Origin: CAWINH01 sp963837425
Lineage (GTDB): Bacteria > Chloroflexota > Limnocylindria > QHBO01
Direction of reading: 5' to 3'
Assembly: GCA_963837425.1 (NCBI GenBank)
Contig: CAWINH010000002.1
Location: forward strand, 124,001 to 188,000
Length of the DNA stretch: 64,000 nucleotides
The translations under genes and the position numbers were made by a program. Below the pieces are notes generated by a model, which saw only the letters and a program-made list of their open reading frames with translations, did no database searches and was not told the DNA's origin. This document shows positions 15,814 through 24,850 of the stretch, piece after piece (position 1 is the first letter of the stretch; every line of letters begins with the position of its first letter).

Positions 15814-17586
15814 ATGACACGCAGCGCGGTCCGCGGCCTCGGCATGGGTCTGGCCCTGATGCTTGCCTCCGGCTGCGGCGCGACCCCCCTGCCGTCAGGC
15901 AGCCCGACCCCGCGCGCATCGGCCACCGGCGCCGTGAGCAGCCGGCCGGCGCAGAGCGCGCCACCGCTCGACGACCCGGGCCAGCGGCCCGGGATCTGGT
16001 TCGGTCCGCTTGACCCGTGGTCCTGGGATCGCTTCGACCCGGGCTCGGGACCCCATGCCTTCGCGGACCTGTTCCCGGCGGATGCGCCATGGCCGCAGGT
16101 CGCCCATGCGGTCAACGTCTTTGGGCTGAACTCAAACTGGCTCGAGTTCTTCGGCAGCGACGCGGAGATTCGGCAGGCGATCAATGGGCTCCAGGCACGT
16201 GGAATCGCCCTGTGGACGGAGGCTGGGCAGCTCACCGAGACGGCTGCCTGCAATGCCTCCACCCTCGAGGGATTCTCCGGCGCGCCGCCCGCCCGCAGGG
16301 CCGCCGAGCGCGTGCGCGACCTCGGCGGCGTGCTCGCCACCTTCAAGCTCGAGCATGGCTTCGACGCCGCGACGTACTACGACGCCGCGTGCCGGATGAC
16401 GCCGCAGGAGATCGCCGACGACACGGTCCACACCGTGGAGGCGGTTCGGTCCGTGTTTCCGAACGTCGTCATTGGGAGCGTCGAAACGGCGAACCTCGAT
16501 CCGGACGCGGTGGCCTCGTGGCTCGACGCCTACCGGGCCGCCCTCGGCGAGGACCTCGGCTACTTCCACCTCGACGTGAATTTCACGATCCCGGACTGGG
16601 CGGCGCGTGCGAAGCAGATCCAGGACGTGGTCCATGCGCGCGGCGTCGAGTTCGGCATCATCTATACCGGCGACGAGGGCGACACCACGGACGCCGCCTG
16701 GCTGGCTCGCGCCGAGGAGCGGGCGGTGGAGTACGAGGTGGTCGCCGGTGGTCGCCCGGACCAGGTGGTGTTCCAGTCGTGGCAGCGCCATCCGGAAACC
16801 CTCCTGCCCGAGACCCAGGCGGGCACCTTCACGAACCTCATAGCCCGATACCTGCGGCCCCGGACCACGCTCTCGGTGCAGCTCGACGGCGGGAGCGCGA
16901 CCGGCCGTCTGACGGCTGCGGACGGAACCGGCGTGGCCGATGCGGTGGTCGAGCTCAGCGCCCACCCCACCGGCGGGGCAGGCGTCCCGGGAACCTACCT
17001 GATCAAGGGGGTCGTCCCCGAGGGCGCCACGCAGGCCGACGTGGGCCTCCGCGTCAACACGGAGTGCGACTGCTCCGGCCCCGCGGAGCTTGCCCTGGAT
17101 GGCGTGAGCTACGTCCAGGCGAACGACTCGGGCGACCGCGTCCCGAACGGGACCTTCTCCGCCGGGTTCGATGGGTGGGGCGCCTGGGGGTCGGGTGCCT
17201 ACGACCTCGTCGGAGCGGGGGCAGCCGCGGCCGTCCACATCACCGCCGCCGCCGGCCAGGACGTGGGCCTCAACTCAGGGTCGTTCGCCGTCTCGGCAGG
17301 AGCGACCTTCACCGTCACGTTCAAGGCCACCGTCGCCCCCGCCTCGGCCGGGCACGGCTATTTCGACGTCGTCTTCCTGGCCGGGGACACCGAGGTCACT
17401 CGATTCAAGGTCGACCTCGCCGCGGCCGACCTGTCGCTCGGGCAGGTCCAGACGGACGCTGAGGGGCGGTTCCAGGTCGACCTCGCCAGCCTGCCTGCCG
17501 GTTCGCTCGAGGTCCATGCCTGGTATCCGGGGGATGACAGCCGGTGGCCGTCCATCGCGACCGCGACACAGGAGGTTCGACGATGA
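15814..17586 (+). CDS. Secreted lipoprotein with TIM-barrel-like and carbohydrate-binding-like domains
   Basis: The ATG at 15814 gives a lipoprotein signal (MTRSAVRGLGMGLALMLASG then Cys), so the protein is anchored outside the membrane. A Ser/Pro/Ala linker follows. Residues ~60-350 alternate strands and helices with acidic ends such as IALWTEAGQLTE, FKLEHGF, VVIGSVE, FHLDVNF and FGIIYTGDEGD, like a glycoside-hydrolase TIM barrel; the acidic residues at strand ends could be catalytic. A C-terminal region (~440-530; VPNGTFSAGFDGW…) resembles a jelly-roll carbohydrate-binding module. The last part looks like an Ig-like linker domain. The exact enzyme family is not recognised. Confidence 0.65.
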   Translation: MTRSAVRGLGMGLALMLASGCGATPLPSGSPTPRASATGAVSSRPAQSAPPLDDPGQRPGIWFGPLDPWSWDRFDPGSGPHAFADLFPADAPWPQVAHAVNVFGLNSNWLEFFGSDAEIRQAINGLQARGIALWTEAGQLTETAACNASTLEGFSGAPPARRAAERVRDLGGVLATFKLEHGFDAATYYDAACRMTPQEIADDTVHTVEAVRSVFPNVVIGSVETANLDPDAVASWLDAYRAALGEDLGYFHLDVNFTIPDWAARAKQIQDVVHARGVEFGIIYTGDEGDTTDAAWLARAEERAVEYEVVAGGRPDQVVFQSWQRHPETLLPETQAGTFTNLIARYLRPRTTLSVQLDGGSATGRLTAADGTGVADAVVELSAHPTGGAGVPGTYLIKGVVPEGATQADVGLRVNTECDCSGPAELALDGVSYVQANDSGDRVPNGTFSAGFDGWGAWGSGAYDLVGAGAAAAVHITAAAGQDVGLNSGSFAVSAGATFTVTFKATVAPASAGHGYFDVVFLAGDTEVTRFKVDLAAADLSLGQVQTDAEGRFQVDLASLPAGSLEVHAWYPGDDSRWPSIATATQEVRR

Positions 17587-17755
17587 GCGAAGTGCGCGAT
17601 CCGGCGACCGGTCGTCGGCCTGGTGGTTCACGTGGTTGGCTTCCTGCTCAAGACGTCAAGTGCTGGTGAGCCAATGGGCGTCCTGGCTGACCTGCTCTAC
17701 AGAGCCAGGGCTCTCGGGCGATACAAGCGTTGTTGATTGACGGCGCACGAGGGAC

Positions 17756-17771
17756 GATGTATACGTACATC
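17756..17771 (+). promoter_or_regulatory. Inverted-repeat operator directly before the third antitoxin
   Basis: GATGTA-TACG-TACATC: a perfect 6-bp inverted repeat with a 4-base centre, ending one base before the ATG at 17772. TATACG inside it could be the -10, which would make the mRNA leaderless and let a bound antitoxin block the promoter. Confidence 0.5.
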
Positions 17772-18032
17772 ATGGAGCGCACGCAGATCTACCTCACCAC
17801 GGAAGAGGCAATCGCCCTGGACCGCGAGGCTCGCAAGCGTGGCCAGACGCGCTCGCACCTGATCCGGGAAGCCGTCGACAAGGCCTACGTGATTGGCCCC
17901 CAGCGCGAGGAGCTGCTCGGGGCGCTGGACGCGTCGTTCGGGGCCTGGAAGGGCCGCCGCGAGACGGGCGAGGAGTACGTCGACCGGATTCGCGCCAGGG
18001 ATCGCCTGGCTGAGCGCGGGGAGGACGGGTGA
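17772..18032 (+). CDS. VapB-type antitoxin (ribbon-helix-helix)
   Basis: 86 residues beginning MERTQIYLTTEEAIALDREA, then QTRSHLIREAVDKAY: the beta strand and two helices of a ribbon-helix-helix antitoxin. The C-terminal half is charged and probably disordered until it binds toxin. The ATG at 17772 is preferred over an upstream TTG because the inverted-repeat operator ends just before it. Its stop overlaps the toxin start by 4 bases. Confidence 0.8.
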   Translation: MERTQIYLTTEEAIALDREARKRGQTRSHLIREAVDKAYVIGPQREELLGALDASFGAWKGRRETGEEYVDRIRARDRLAERGEDG

Positions 18033-18409
18033 GGGTCGTCCTCGATTCATCGGTCTTGATCGACCAGCTGCGCGGGGACGAGCGGGCGGGGGATGTTCTG
18101 CGCCGGCATGCGTCCGCCGGCGACGAGCTGTGGGGCGTGGTCGTCAGCCGCTCCGAGGTCCTGGCGGGGATGCGAGCGGGCGAGCGGCGGCCGACCGTGC
18201 GCCTGCTGGACCAGCTGCGCTGGCTGGAGGTGGATGTCGAGCTGGCCGATGCCGCGGGCGAGCTAGCGCGCCGGCATCGGCGCGCGTTCGCGGGGGTTGG
18301 GCTGGCGGACTACGTCATCGCGGCCGGCGTCGAACATCTGGGTGCTCGCCTGCTGACCCGCAATGTCCGGCACTTCCCGATGATCCCCGACCTCGCGCCG
18401 GCCTACTGA
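18029..18409 (+). CDS. VapC-type PIN-domain toxin RNase
   Basis: 126 residues with the PIN acidic residues Asp6 (VVLDSSVLIDQL), Glu43 (VSRSEVLAG), Asp94 (GLADYVIAAG) and the later LLTRNVRHFP block. Predicted endoribonuclease toxin, translationally coupled to its antitoxin (GTGA overlap). Full length, intact. Confidence 0.85.
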   Translation: MRVVLDSSVLIDQLRGDERAGDVLRRHASAGDELWGVVVSRSEVLAGMRAGERRPTVRLLDQLRWLEVDVELADAAGELARRHRRAFAGVGLADYVIAAGVEHLGARLLTRNVRHFPMIPDLAPAY

Positions 18410-18439
18410 GAGCGCAGACAGCGAATAGGACGGCGCCGG

Positions 18440-18982
18440 TCAGCAATCGAACACGAACCAGCACAGCTCGTTGCGCAACCGCTCGTCGTCGAGCACGAGG
18501 TCGCGGATCTCAGCGGGGAGCTGGGCGCGCTGCCACCTGCACTCCAGCCGCCCGGCCTCCTCGCGCTCGTCTTGCGCCGCAGCAGCCTGCGCCGCAGCAG
18601 CCTGCGCGGCCCTGATCGCATAGGCCGCGGCACCGAGTTCGTGAGCGGCCACATGACCGACCGCCGCGGCCTGGCCGGCGGCGTAGGCGGCATGCCGTGG
18701 TGCCCCACGCAGGTCCCGGGCGGCGGCGTTCGCATGGCCTGCCGCGGTGCGCGCCTCCCACCAGGAGATCTCACCCCGCGCCCAGGCCCGCCCGAGGTCG
18801 ATCGCGCGTCGCGGACGGTCATCCTCCGGCCGCGCTTCCTCGAAGTGGCGGAGCACATGCTCCGCGCAGTCGGCCGCCCAGATCGCCAGCCGGTGATGGT
18901 CGTCGTCGGTGAGGCTGCCGCCGCGGCGGATGGTGATGAACCGTGGATCGCGGATCTTGGGGAGGATCATCAGCCTGCCCAT
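18440..18982 (-). CDS. Imm5-like putative immunity protein
   Basis: Residues ~22-130 follow the Imm5 pattern known from polymorphic toxin immunity genes: LTDDDHHRLAIWAADCAEHV, a PRRAIDLGRAWARGE block, then Ala-rich helices ending AAVGHVAAHELGAAAYAIRA. The segment AAQAAAAQAAAAQ comes from a short DNA repeat (GCCGCAGCAGCCTGC) and probably varies in length. The C-terminus ends in Cys-Trp-rich LRNELCWFVFDC. No cognate toxin gene is nearby, so this is an orphan immunity gene or part of an acquired cassette. The ATG a few codons downstream (MILPKIRDP) is an equally good start. Confidence 0.65.
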   Translation of the reverse strand: MGRLMILPKIRDPRFITIRRGGSLTDDDHHRLAIWAADCAEHVLRHFEEARPEDDRPRRAIDLGRAWARGEISWWEARTAAGHANAAARDLRGAPRHAAYAAGQAAAVGHVAAHELGAAAYAIRAAQAAAAQAAAAQDEREEAGRLECRWQRAQLPAEIRDLVLDDERLRNELCWFVFDC

Positions 18983-19094
18983 CGGCGAAGGATGCGCGCC
19001 GCGTCAAGCGCAGGCTCCGGAGCATGGGGCCCTTGACCTCCCCGCGGTTCGTGCGGATGATCGCCGCGCCGGCAGCTGATGATGGGAGGGTGGC

Positions 19095-19340
19095 GTGACG
19101 ATCCGCAACGTGTTGCTCCTGGCCGCAGTGGTCTTCTTCGTGGTCGCCTTCTTCGTGATGTCGGATGGCTGCCTTGGGTACGAAACCAGTCTCGGCGGGG
19201 ACCGCTCCTGCATCGACCCGTCCGGCGTGGGGCAGATCGTCAGCCAGGCCGCGCACCTGCTGTTCGCGGGCCTCGCGATCCTCTCGGCGGCACTCGTTGA
19301 TCACGATGCGCTGTTCGGGAGGGACGAGCCGGCCAGCTGA
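19095..19340 (+). CDS. Small membrane protein, two predicted helices
   Basis: 81 residues: an N-terminal hydrophobic helix (VLLLAAVVFFVVAFFVM), a short extracytoplasmic loop with two Cys (GCLGYETSLGGDRSC) and a second helix (AAHLLFAGLAILSAALV). GTG start. No family recognised. Confidence 0.5.
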   Translation: MTIRNVLLLAAVVFFVVAFFVMSDGCLGYETSLGGDRSCIDPSGVGQIVSQAAHLLFAGLAILSAALVDHDALFGRDEPAS

Positions 19341-19354
19341 GCCGGGATGGGCTG

Positions 19355-19698
19355 ACGCTTCGCGAGCGTTGGCGTCCGGTCCGATGTGCGCCCAGTGAAC
19401 GCATCGGACACCGAACCCCCCGTATCAGGCCCGAATGTCACGCCTCGTGCACATTTCGGCCGTCCAAGCCCTGATTTCAGCCCTCCGATGTCCGATGTGC
19501 ACGCCTGGCGCACACGCACGGCAGGCACGCTTCGCGAGCGTCGGAGTCCTGGCCGATGTGCGCCCAGTGAACGCATCGGACACCGAACCCTCGGTTTGAG
19601 GCCTGAATGTCACGCCTCGTGCACATCTCGGCCGTCTAGGCCCCGATTTCAGCCCTCCGATGTCCGATGTGCACACCTGGTGCACACGTGGTGCGCGA
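19355..19698. repeat. Two tandem 172-bp copies of a dispersed two-hairpin repeat
   Basis: Period 172 bp: CGCTTCGCGAGCGT begins each unit (near 19355 and 19527), and each has CCGATGTGCGCCCAGTGAAC then GCATCGG (19381, 19553) and a later TCCGATGTGCAC block (near 19487 and 19659). The CCGATG…CATCGG arms can pair. Single copies of the same family occur at 33.5, 35.8 and 37.7 kb. All lie between genes. Confidence 0.7.
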
Positions 19699-19803
19699 CC
19701 GCCACGGCTGGATGCTCCCGGACCTGGAGCCCTGCCCGAAGGTTGGCGGCTCCCGGAGTTTGGCGGCTCCCGGAGTTTGGCGGCTGAGGCGTAGGCTTGG
19801 CCG

Positions 19804-20172
19804 ATGCGGCTCCTGCCGGCGCTCCTGACCCTCACCGCAATCGTCTCGCTGGGATATGCGCTGGCGACCCTCGTGGCGCCGGGCTTCATGCGCGACATCT
19901 CCGCCGCGCCGAGCGAGGACGCCTGGCTCCGCTACCAGCTGCCGCTCTACATCGGCCTGGCGATCGTCAGCCTGGCCGCCGCCCGCGACCTGGTGCCGAC
20001 GCCGGGCGTGGTGTGGGGGATCGCCGTCGTGTGGGCGGGGCTCTTCGCGGTGCTCGTCATCAACCTGGCCACCGGCGACGAGCCGTGGAGCGCGCTCGTC
20101 GTCTTCCGGCTCGTCTTCGATCCGGGGATGGCGTTGGCGATCGGGGGCGCGCAGCTCCTGCGCGAGGACTGA
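19804..20172 (+). CDS. Small four-helix membrane protein, paralogue of the gene at 13788
   Basis: 122 residues with four hydrophobic segments. Shared with the gene at 13788 are MRDISAAPSE, SLAAARDLVP, GVVWGIAVVWAGLF, TGDEPW and GGAQLLRED, at the same positions. Starts MRLLPALLTLTAIVSLGYAL. The two copies are about 6 kb apart and enclose the toxin-antitoxin cluster. Unknown function. Confidence 0.65.
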   Translation: MRLLPALLTLTAIVSLGYALATLVAPGFMRDISAAPSEDAWLRYQLPLYIGLAIVSLAAARDLVPTPGVVWGIAVVWAGLFAVLVINLATGDEPWSALVVFRLVFDPGMALAIGGAQLLRED

Positions 20173-20232
20173 CGCGCGGGCGCACGCGGAACGGCGGAAC
20201 GACTGACGGGTTGCGACACGAGAGCTGTCGCG

Positions 20233-20520
20233 ATGGCGATTCAGGATGACGCCATGGACACGAACCGATGGATCGATTTCGAGCTCGCCGTCGCCGCACT
20301 GGGTGCCGCGGTTCGCGTTCGGATCCGCGACGTCGAGGAGCGCTGGGTGGCATCGGTCCAGTACGGCCCATCCGTGACCGATGGACTGGGCGCGACCGCC
20401 CGGCAGGCGCTGATGGCCGCGCTCGCGCCGCTCGGCGCGCGGGCCACCGCCGCGGTGATGGCCGAGCCGGCGATGTTCGGCGCCAGCGCCCGGCTCCGGC
20501 AGGTTCAGGCGAATGGCTGA
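20233..20520 (+). CDS. Hypothetical protein, 95 residues
   Basis: No family recognised. A later ATG (20254, MDTNRWIDFELAVAAL) is an alternative start that removes a non-conserved-looking N-terminus. The core alternates strands and an Ala-rich helix (GATARQALMAALAPLGARAT), like a small alpha/beta protein. It precedes the metallopeptidase gene by 28 bases. Confidence 0.4.
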   Translation: MAIQDDAMDTNRWIDFELAVAALGAAVRVRIRDVEERWVASVQYGPSVTDGLGATARQALMAALAPLGARATAAVMAEPAMFGASARLRQVQANG

Positions 20521-20548
20521 GGACATTCCCACGCAGTAGCATCTGCTC

Positions 20549-21412
20549 GTGACCTTCCGTCGGGGCGCCCGGCTGGATCCGGGGCAGGTGCGCGACCTCC
20601 GGGGACGCGGCGGGCTGGCGATGGGCGGCGGCATCGTGGGTGTCGCCGCGCTCGTCATCTACCTGTTGGTGGGCGGGGACCCGGGCCAGCTGCCGCTCGA
20701 CCAGCTGATCAACATCCAGGTCGGCACCGGCTCCGGCCAGACCTCGGACCTCTCCCAGTGCCAGACCGGCGAGGACGCGAACAATCGCGACGACTGCCGG
20801 ATCGTGGGCTACGTGAACTCCGTCCAGGCCTACTGGAGCAGCGAGCTGACGAACTACGAGCTGGCGCCCACCACGTTCTTCTCCGGCTCCACCGCCACCG
20901 GGTGCGGGACCGCCACGAGCGACGTCGGGCCCTTCTACTGCCCGGCCGATGCGAGCGTGTACATCGACCTGGGCTTCTTCGACGACCTGCAGTCCCGCTT
21001 CGGCGCCGAGGGCGGTCCCTTCGCGGAGGCCTACGTCATCGCCCACGAGTACGGCCACCACGCCCAGGACCTGATGGGCACCCTGGACCAGGGAGGCAGC
21101 CAGTCCGGGGCGACGTCGACATCGGTCCGTATTGAGCTCCAGGCGGACTGCTATGCCGGGGTCTGGGCCACCAATGCCGTGGATACCGGCTACCTCGAGC
21201 CGATCTCGCAGGATCAGGTGGCCCAGGCGCTCGACGCGGCGGCAGCGGTGGGGGACGACCGCATCCAGGCCAGCACCGGTGGCCAGGTGAACCCCGAGAC
21301 GTGGACCCACGGCTCATCGGCCCAGCGGCAGGAGTGGTTCGGGTGGGGGATGGTCCACGGCACCCCCGGCGCCTGCGACACGTTCAGCGGAGACCTCTCT
21401 CCGGGCGCTTAG
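20549..21412 (+). CDS. Neutral zinc metallopeptidase, YpfJ family
   Basis: Membrane-anchored peptidase with the YpfJ/zinc_peptidase layout: an N-terminal cytoplasmic stretch (RRGARLDPGQVRDLRGRGG), one membrane helix (~25-42), then the extracytoplasmic domain. The zinc site HEYGH is at residues 166-170 (AHEYGHHAQDLMG). Next come a downstream ELQADCYAGVW block, where Glu is the third ligand, and a C-terminal THGSSAQRQEWFGWGM. The length (287) is normal for the family. GTG start. Physiological substrate unknown. Confidence 0.9.
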   Translation: MTFRRGARLDPGQVRDLRGRGGLAMGGGIVGVAALVIYLLVGGDPGQLPLDQLINIQVGTGSGQTSDLSQCQTGEDANNRDDCRIVGYVNSVQAYWSSELTNYELAPTTFFSGSTATGCGTATSDVGPFYCPADASVYIDLGFFDDLQSRFGAEGGPFAEAYVIAHEYGHHAQDLMGTLDQGGSQSGATSTSVRIELQADCYAGVWATNAVDTGYLEPISQDQVAQALDAAAAVGDDRIQASTGGQVNPETWTHGSSAQRQEWFGWGMVHGTPGACDTFSGDLSPGA

Positions 21413-21539
21413 CGGTCCGCGGGCGGTGCGTGCACGCGCCACAGAGGCGCCCAGGGTCATGGCCACGGCGTGGGCCAGTCCATAGAATGGAGCCGCTGCC
21501 CACCTCCGGACTGAATCCGCACGAGGTGTGACCACAGCC

Positions 21540-23003
21540 ATGCTCCGCCGTTTCTCCTCCATCGTCGCCGCCCTCGCCCTGCTCGCCTCCACGGCGCAGC
21601 TGGCATCCGCCGCCACCAGCATCGGTACGGTGGTCAGCGCGAGCAACGACTCGGTCACGAACAACGAGATCACGATCGCGCTGAACCCCACGAAGCCGAG
21701 CAACGTGATCATCGGCTACAACGACTGCAACCTGAACGAGGGCTGCGGCATGAGCTACTCCACCGACGGTGGGCAGACGTGGGCGCCGCACTCGTTCATC
21801 CCGGGCATCACCCGCTACGACAACGACGGTGACACCTACGAGGGCGCCGGCATCTACGACTTCGCCGGCGACCCGGCCGTCACCTTCGGGCCGGATGGGA
21901 CCGCCTACTTCGCCTGCTACGGCTACCTGTACGCAAACGCCGCCGCCCCGAAGGGCGGGGTGGCGCTCTTCGTCTCGCGCTCGACGGATGGCGGCCTGAC
22001 CTGGGGCGCGCCGGTCAAGCTCGACACGTTCACCGGACCCGGCAACGGGAACGGCGTGAACAAGGGCAGCAACGGCCAGTTCCCCGACCACGACGCGATC
22101 GCCGCCGACACCTGGGCCGGTAGCCCGTTCGAGGGCTCCGTCTACGTCGCCCAGGCGCAGTTCCACGGAAACACCAAGGGCGTCATCACCCTCTTTGCCT
22201 CGCACGATGGCGGCGTGACCTGGTCCAAGCCGGTCACCGTCAGTTCCGGTCGCCAGTACGCGAACCAGGACGCCCACCCGTTCGTGGGTCCGGACGGATC
22301 GGTCTATGTCTCGTTCGACACCCAGCAGGGTGGGACCGCCAAGAGTCCCCTCAGCATCCGAATCGCCAAGTCCACGGATGGCGGAGCCACCTTCGGACCC
22401 AGCTACACGGTGGCGAAGATGGTCGATCCGGTCCTGAGCGACCTGCCGAACAGTGATTACCGGGCGGGCAGCTACCCGGCGTCGGGGATCGATGCCGCGG
22501 GGCGCATCACGGTCGCCTGGAACGATCGTCGCGGCGGCGGCGCGTCGAACATGTGGTACACCCGTGCCCAGAGCTCGGACCTCACGACCTGGACCGCTCC
22601 GGTGCAGCTCAAGCAGAGCGAGGGCGAGCAGTTCTTCCCGTGGGTGAGCACCGCGCCGAACGGCCGGGTGGACATCGTCTACTACGACCGGACCCGAGAC
22701 CCGAGCGACGTGCTGAACTACGTGACCTACTCACGCCTGGATCCGACGTCGGCGACCGGCCTCGGAGTGACAGCGACGAGCTACGGTGACTGGAGCCCCG
22801 CCTTCAACGGCAACGCCGATGGCGGCCAGACGACGACGAGCTGCACGCCGTTCATCGGGGATTACATCGGGGTCGCCTCGGATGACACGCAGGTCTACCT
22901 GGGCTGGACCGGGAACGGGCCGTCGAACCACCACGACGCGTTTGGGAACGACACGACCTGCGACGTGAACCAGGACGCTTTGACCGTGGCGATCGCGCCG
23001 TAG
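21540..23003 (+). CDS. Secreted sialidase/BNR-repeat beta-propeller protein
   Basis: The ATG at 21540 gives a Sec signal (LRRFSSIVAALALLASTAQL then ASA). The mature protein holds at least four Asp-box (BNR) motifs: SYSTDGGQTWAP, SRSTDGGLTWGAP, FASHDGGVTWSKP and AKSTDGGATFGP, as in sialidase-type propellers. Later blocks (AWNDRRGGGASNMWYTR, YYDRTRDP) supply arginine and acidic residues found at propeller active faces. It could be an exo-glycosidase or only a glycan-binding propeller; the catalytic Tyr/Glu pair cannot be assigned by eye. A GTG 12 bases upstream is an alternative start. Confidence 0.8.
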   Translation: MLRRFSSIVAALALLASTAQLASAATSIGTVVSASNDSVTNNEITIALNPTKPSNVIIGYNDCNLNEGCGMSYSTDGGQTWAPHSFIPGITRYDNDGDTYEGAGIYDFAGDPAVTFGPDGTAYFACYGYLYANAAAPKGGVALFVSRSTDGGLTWGAPVKLDTFTGPGNGNGVNKGSNGQFPDHDAIAADTWAGSPFEGSVYVAQAQFHGNTKGVITLFASHDGGVTWSKPVTVSSGRQYANQDAHPFVGPDGSVYVSFDTQQGGTAKSPLSIRIAKSTDGGATFGPSYTVAKMVDPVLSDLPNSDYRAGSYPASGIDAAGRITVAWNDRRGGGASNMWYTRAQSSDLTTWTAPVQLKQSEGEQFFPWVSTAPNGRVDIVYYDRTRDPSDVLNYVTYSRLDPTSATGLGVTATSYGDWSPAFNGNADGGQTTTSCTPFIGDYIGVASDDTQVYLGWTGNGPSNHHDAFGNDTTCDVNQDALTVAIAP

Positions 23004-23049
23004 GCGAGCCGGTGGGCGGCGGCCTCGGGCCTGGTGTCTGAGCCGCCGC

Positions 23050-24676
23050 CTAGCGCACCAGGGCCTCGATCACCTCCTCGGCCGCGCGCTCGCTCTGCCG
23101 GTCGCCGCTGACCGCGCAGACGAAGGCGATTCGATCGAGGGTCAGGGTCTCGAGATCCGTGGCGGCCATCACCCCCGCGGTGCGCGGCACGTCCCGGAGC
23201 AGCGCGAACTCCCCGAACGACTCGCCTGCCCGGTCCAGGCGGGCCACCACCCGCGGGCCGACTCGGACCTCGACGGCGCCCGATTCGATGATGTAGAAGC
23301 GGTCGCCCACGTCGCCCTGCCTGATGACGGCGTCGCCGGCCGTGAAGTGCATCGGCACGAGGTCGGCGGCCAGCTGCTCGAGGACGGTCATCGGCAGCAC
23401 GCGCAGCATGGGCACCGCGCGGAGGAGCGCCAGCTCGCGCTCCGGGATCACCGCCTGCCGATCGGCGGCGACCATCGCCCGCCAACCGATGATGGCCGCG
23501 GCCGGCAGGAAGGCCCCGGTCGCGATCCACGCCCCGCGCACCCCGAGCGCGCTGACCAGGGCGGGCGCCAACGCCGAGCCAATGCCCACCGTCAGCATGA
23601 CGAGCGACTCGAGGACGGCGAAGACCCGGCCCCGGACCGCGTTCGGGACGATCCGCTGCATGAGCGAGAAGCCGGCGACGTCGACGAGCGCGTTGCCGAC
23701 GCCCACCGCCGCCAGCGCGACGAGCCCGACCCACGCGACCGGGGACGAGCCCGACCACGAGGATCGGCAGGCCCCAGAGGAGGAGGCCGCCAAACAGCCC
23801 CGGCGCCAGGCGGCTGCGGCCCACCAGCACCACCGTCGCGAGCGCGCCGAACAGGGCGCCGGCGCCAATCGCGGCATTGAGGTAGCCGACCCCTTGCTGT
23901 CCCATGTCGAGCATCTCCACGGCACCCGCCACGATGAGCACGCTCAGGATCCCGCGCACCAGGGTCTGCGAAGCGAAGAGGCCCAGGAGTTCGCCGACGT
24001 GGGGAACCTGGACCGATGCGCGCAGGCCGCCGAAGAGCGTGTCGGCCACGTTCCCGTGGGGTGGCGGTCGCAGCGGGCGCGCCGGGCGGGCCCTGCTGAT
24101 GCTGAGGACCGCGATCCCCACCAATGCCGCGGGCGCCGCGAAGGCGAGCGGGGTGCTGCCGGTCGCCACCAGCGCCCCGCCCAGCACCGGGCCGCCCAGG
24201 ATCCCGATCGACTCGACGGTGCTCGACGCCACGTTGGCGCCCACCAGCTCGTCCGGCGCGCGGGCCAGGGAGGGGAGCATCGACATGTAGGCCGGCCGAC
24301 GGAGGACGGCCAGCAGCCCGTCCACCGAGGCGATGACGTAGACGACGATCGGCGGCCAGCCAAGGATCGCGGCGAGCGTCGCCGAGCTGAGGAGCAGGCA
24401 CCGACCGGAGTTGACGGCGAGGAGGACCCGGCGGCGGGAGAATCGGTCCGTGACCGTCCCGAGCGCCGGAGCCAGGATGCCGGCCGGGAGGTTCCGCGCC
24501 AGGCCCACCAGGCCCACCACCCCCAGCCCGCCGGCGTCGTAGGCGTACACGTAGAGGGCCACCAGCCAGGCCCACTCGGCCGCATTGCCGGCCATCCAGG
24601 CCAGCAGCGCCCGCGCGATCTCCGGGTTGCGGACCACCCGGCCCATGGCCGCCAGTGCTTCCCGGAGACCCTCCAT
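23050..24676 (-). pseudogene. MFS transporter with C-terminal cyclic-nucleotide-binding domain, one frameshift
   Basis: The start MEGLREALAAMGRVVRNPEI leads into a normal MFS_1/MFS_3 transporter with about 10-12 membrane helices (FSRRRVLLAVNSGRCLLLSS is the conserved loop 2-3). The last ~130 residues form a CAP_ED domain: HFTAGDAVIRQGDVGDRFYI, then GESFGEFALLRDVPRTAG, the phosphate-binding cassette. The frame shifts near 23745, within a near-duplication of GACGAGCCCGACC; coding resumes at VAWVGLVALAAVGVGNAL. Transport would thus be gated by cAMP/cGMP, consistent with three cyclase genes in this window. The frameshift may be an assembly error. Confidence 0.75.
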
Positions 24677-24850
24677 ACCGACTCTCAGGCTAGTCGCCCG
24701 GGCAATCAGGCGGCCCGATGTGACGCGGGCGGCCTGGCCGAAGCTCGGCGTGGGCGCCGCACGCCGGCGCCAACGCACGGGGTGCAGGGTCGAGCTCGAT
24801 CGCCCAAGAGCCGGCGATCACGCTCTGAGGCTGGGGTATCGTGGTCGGCC

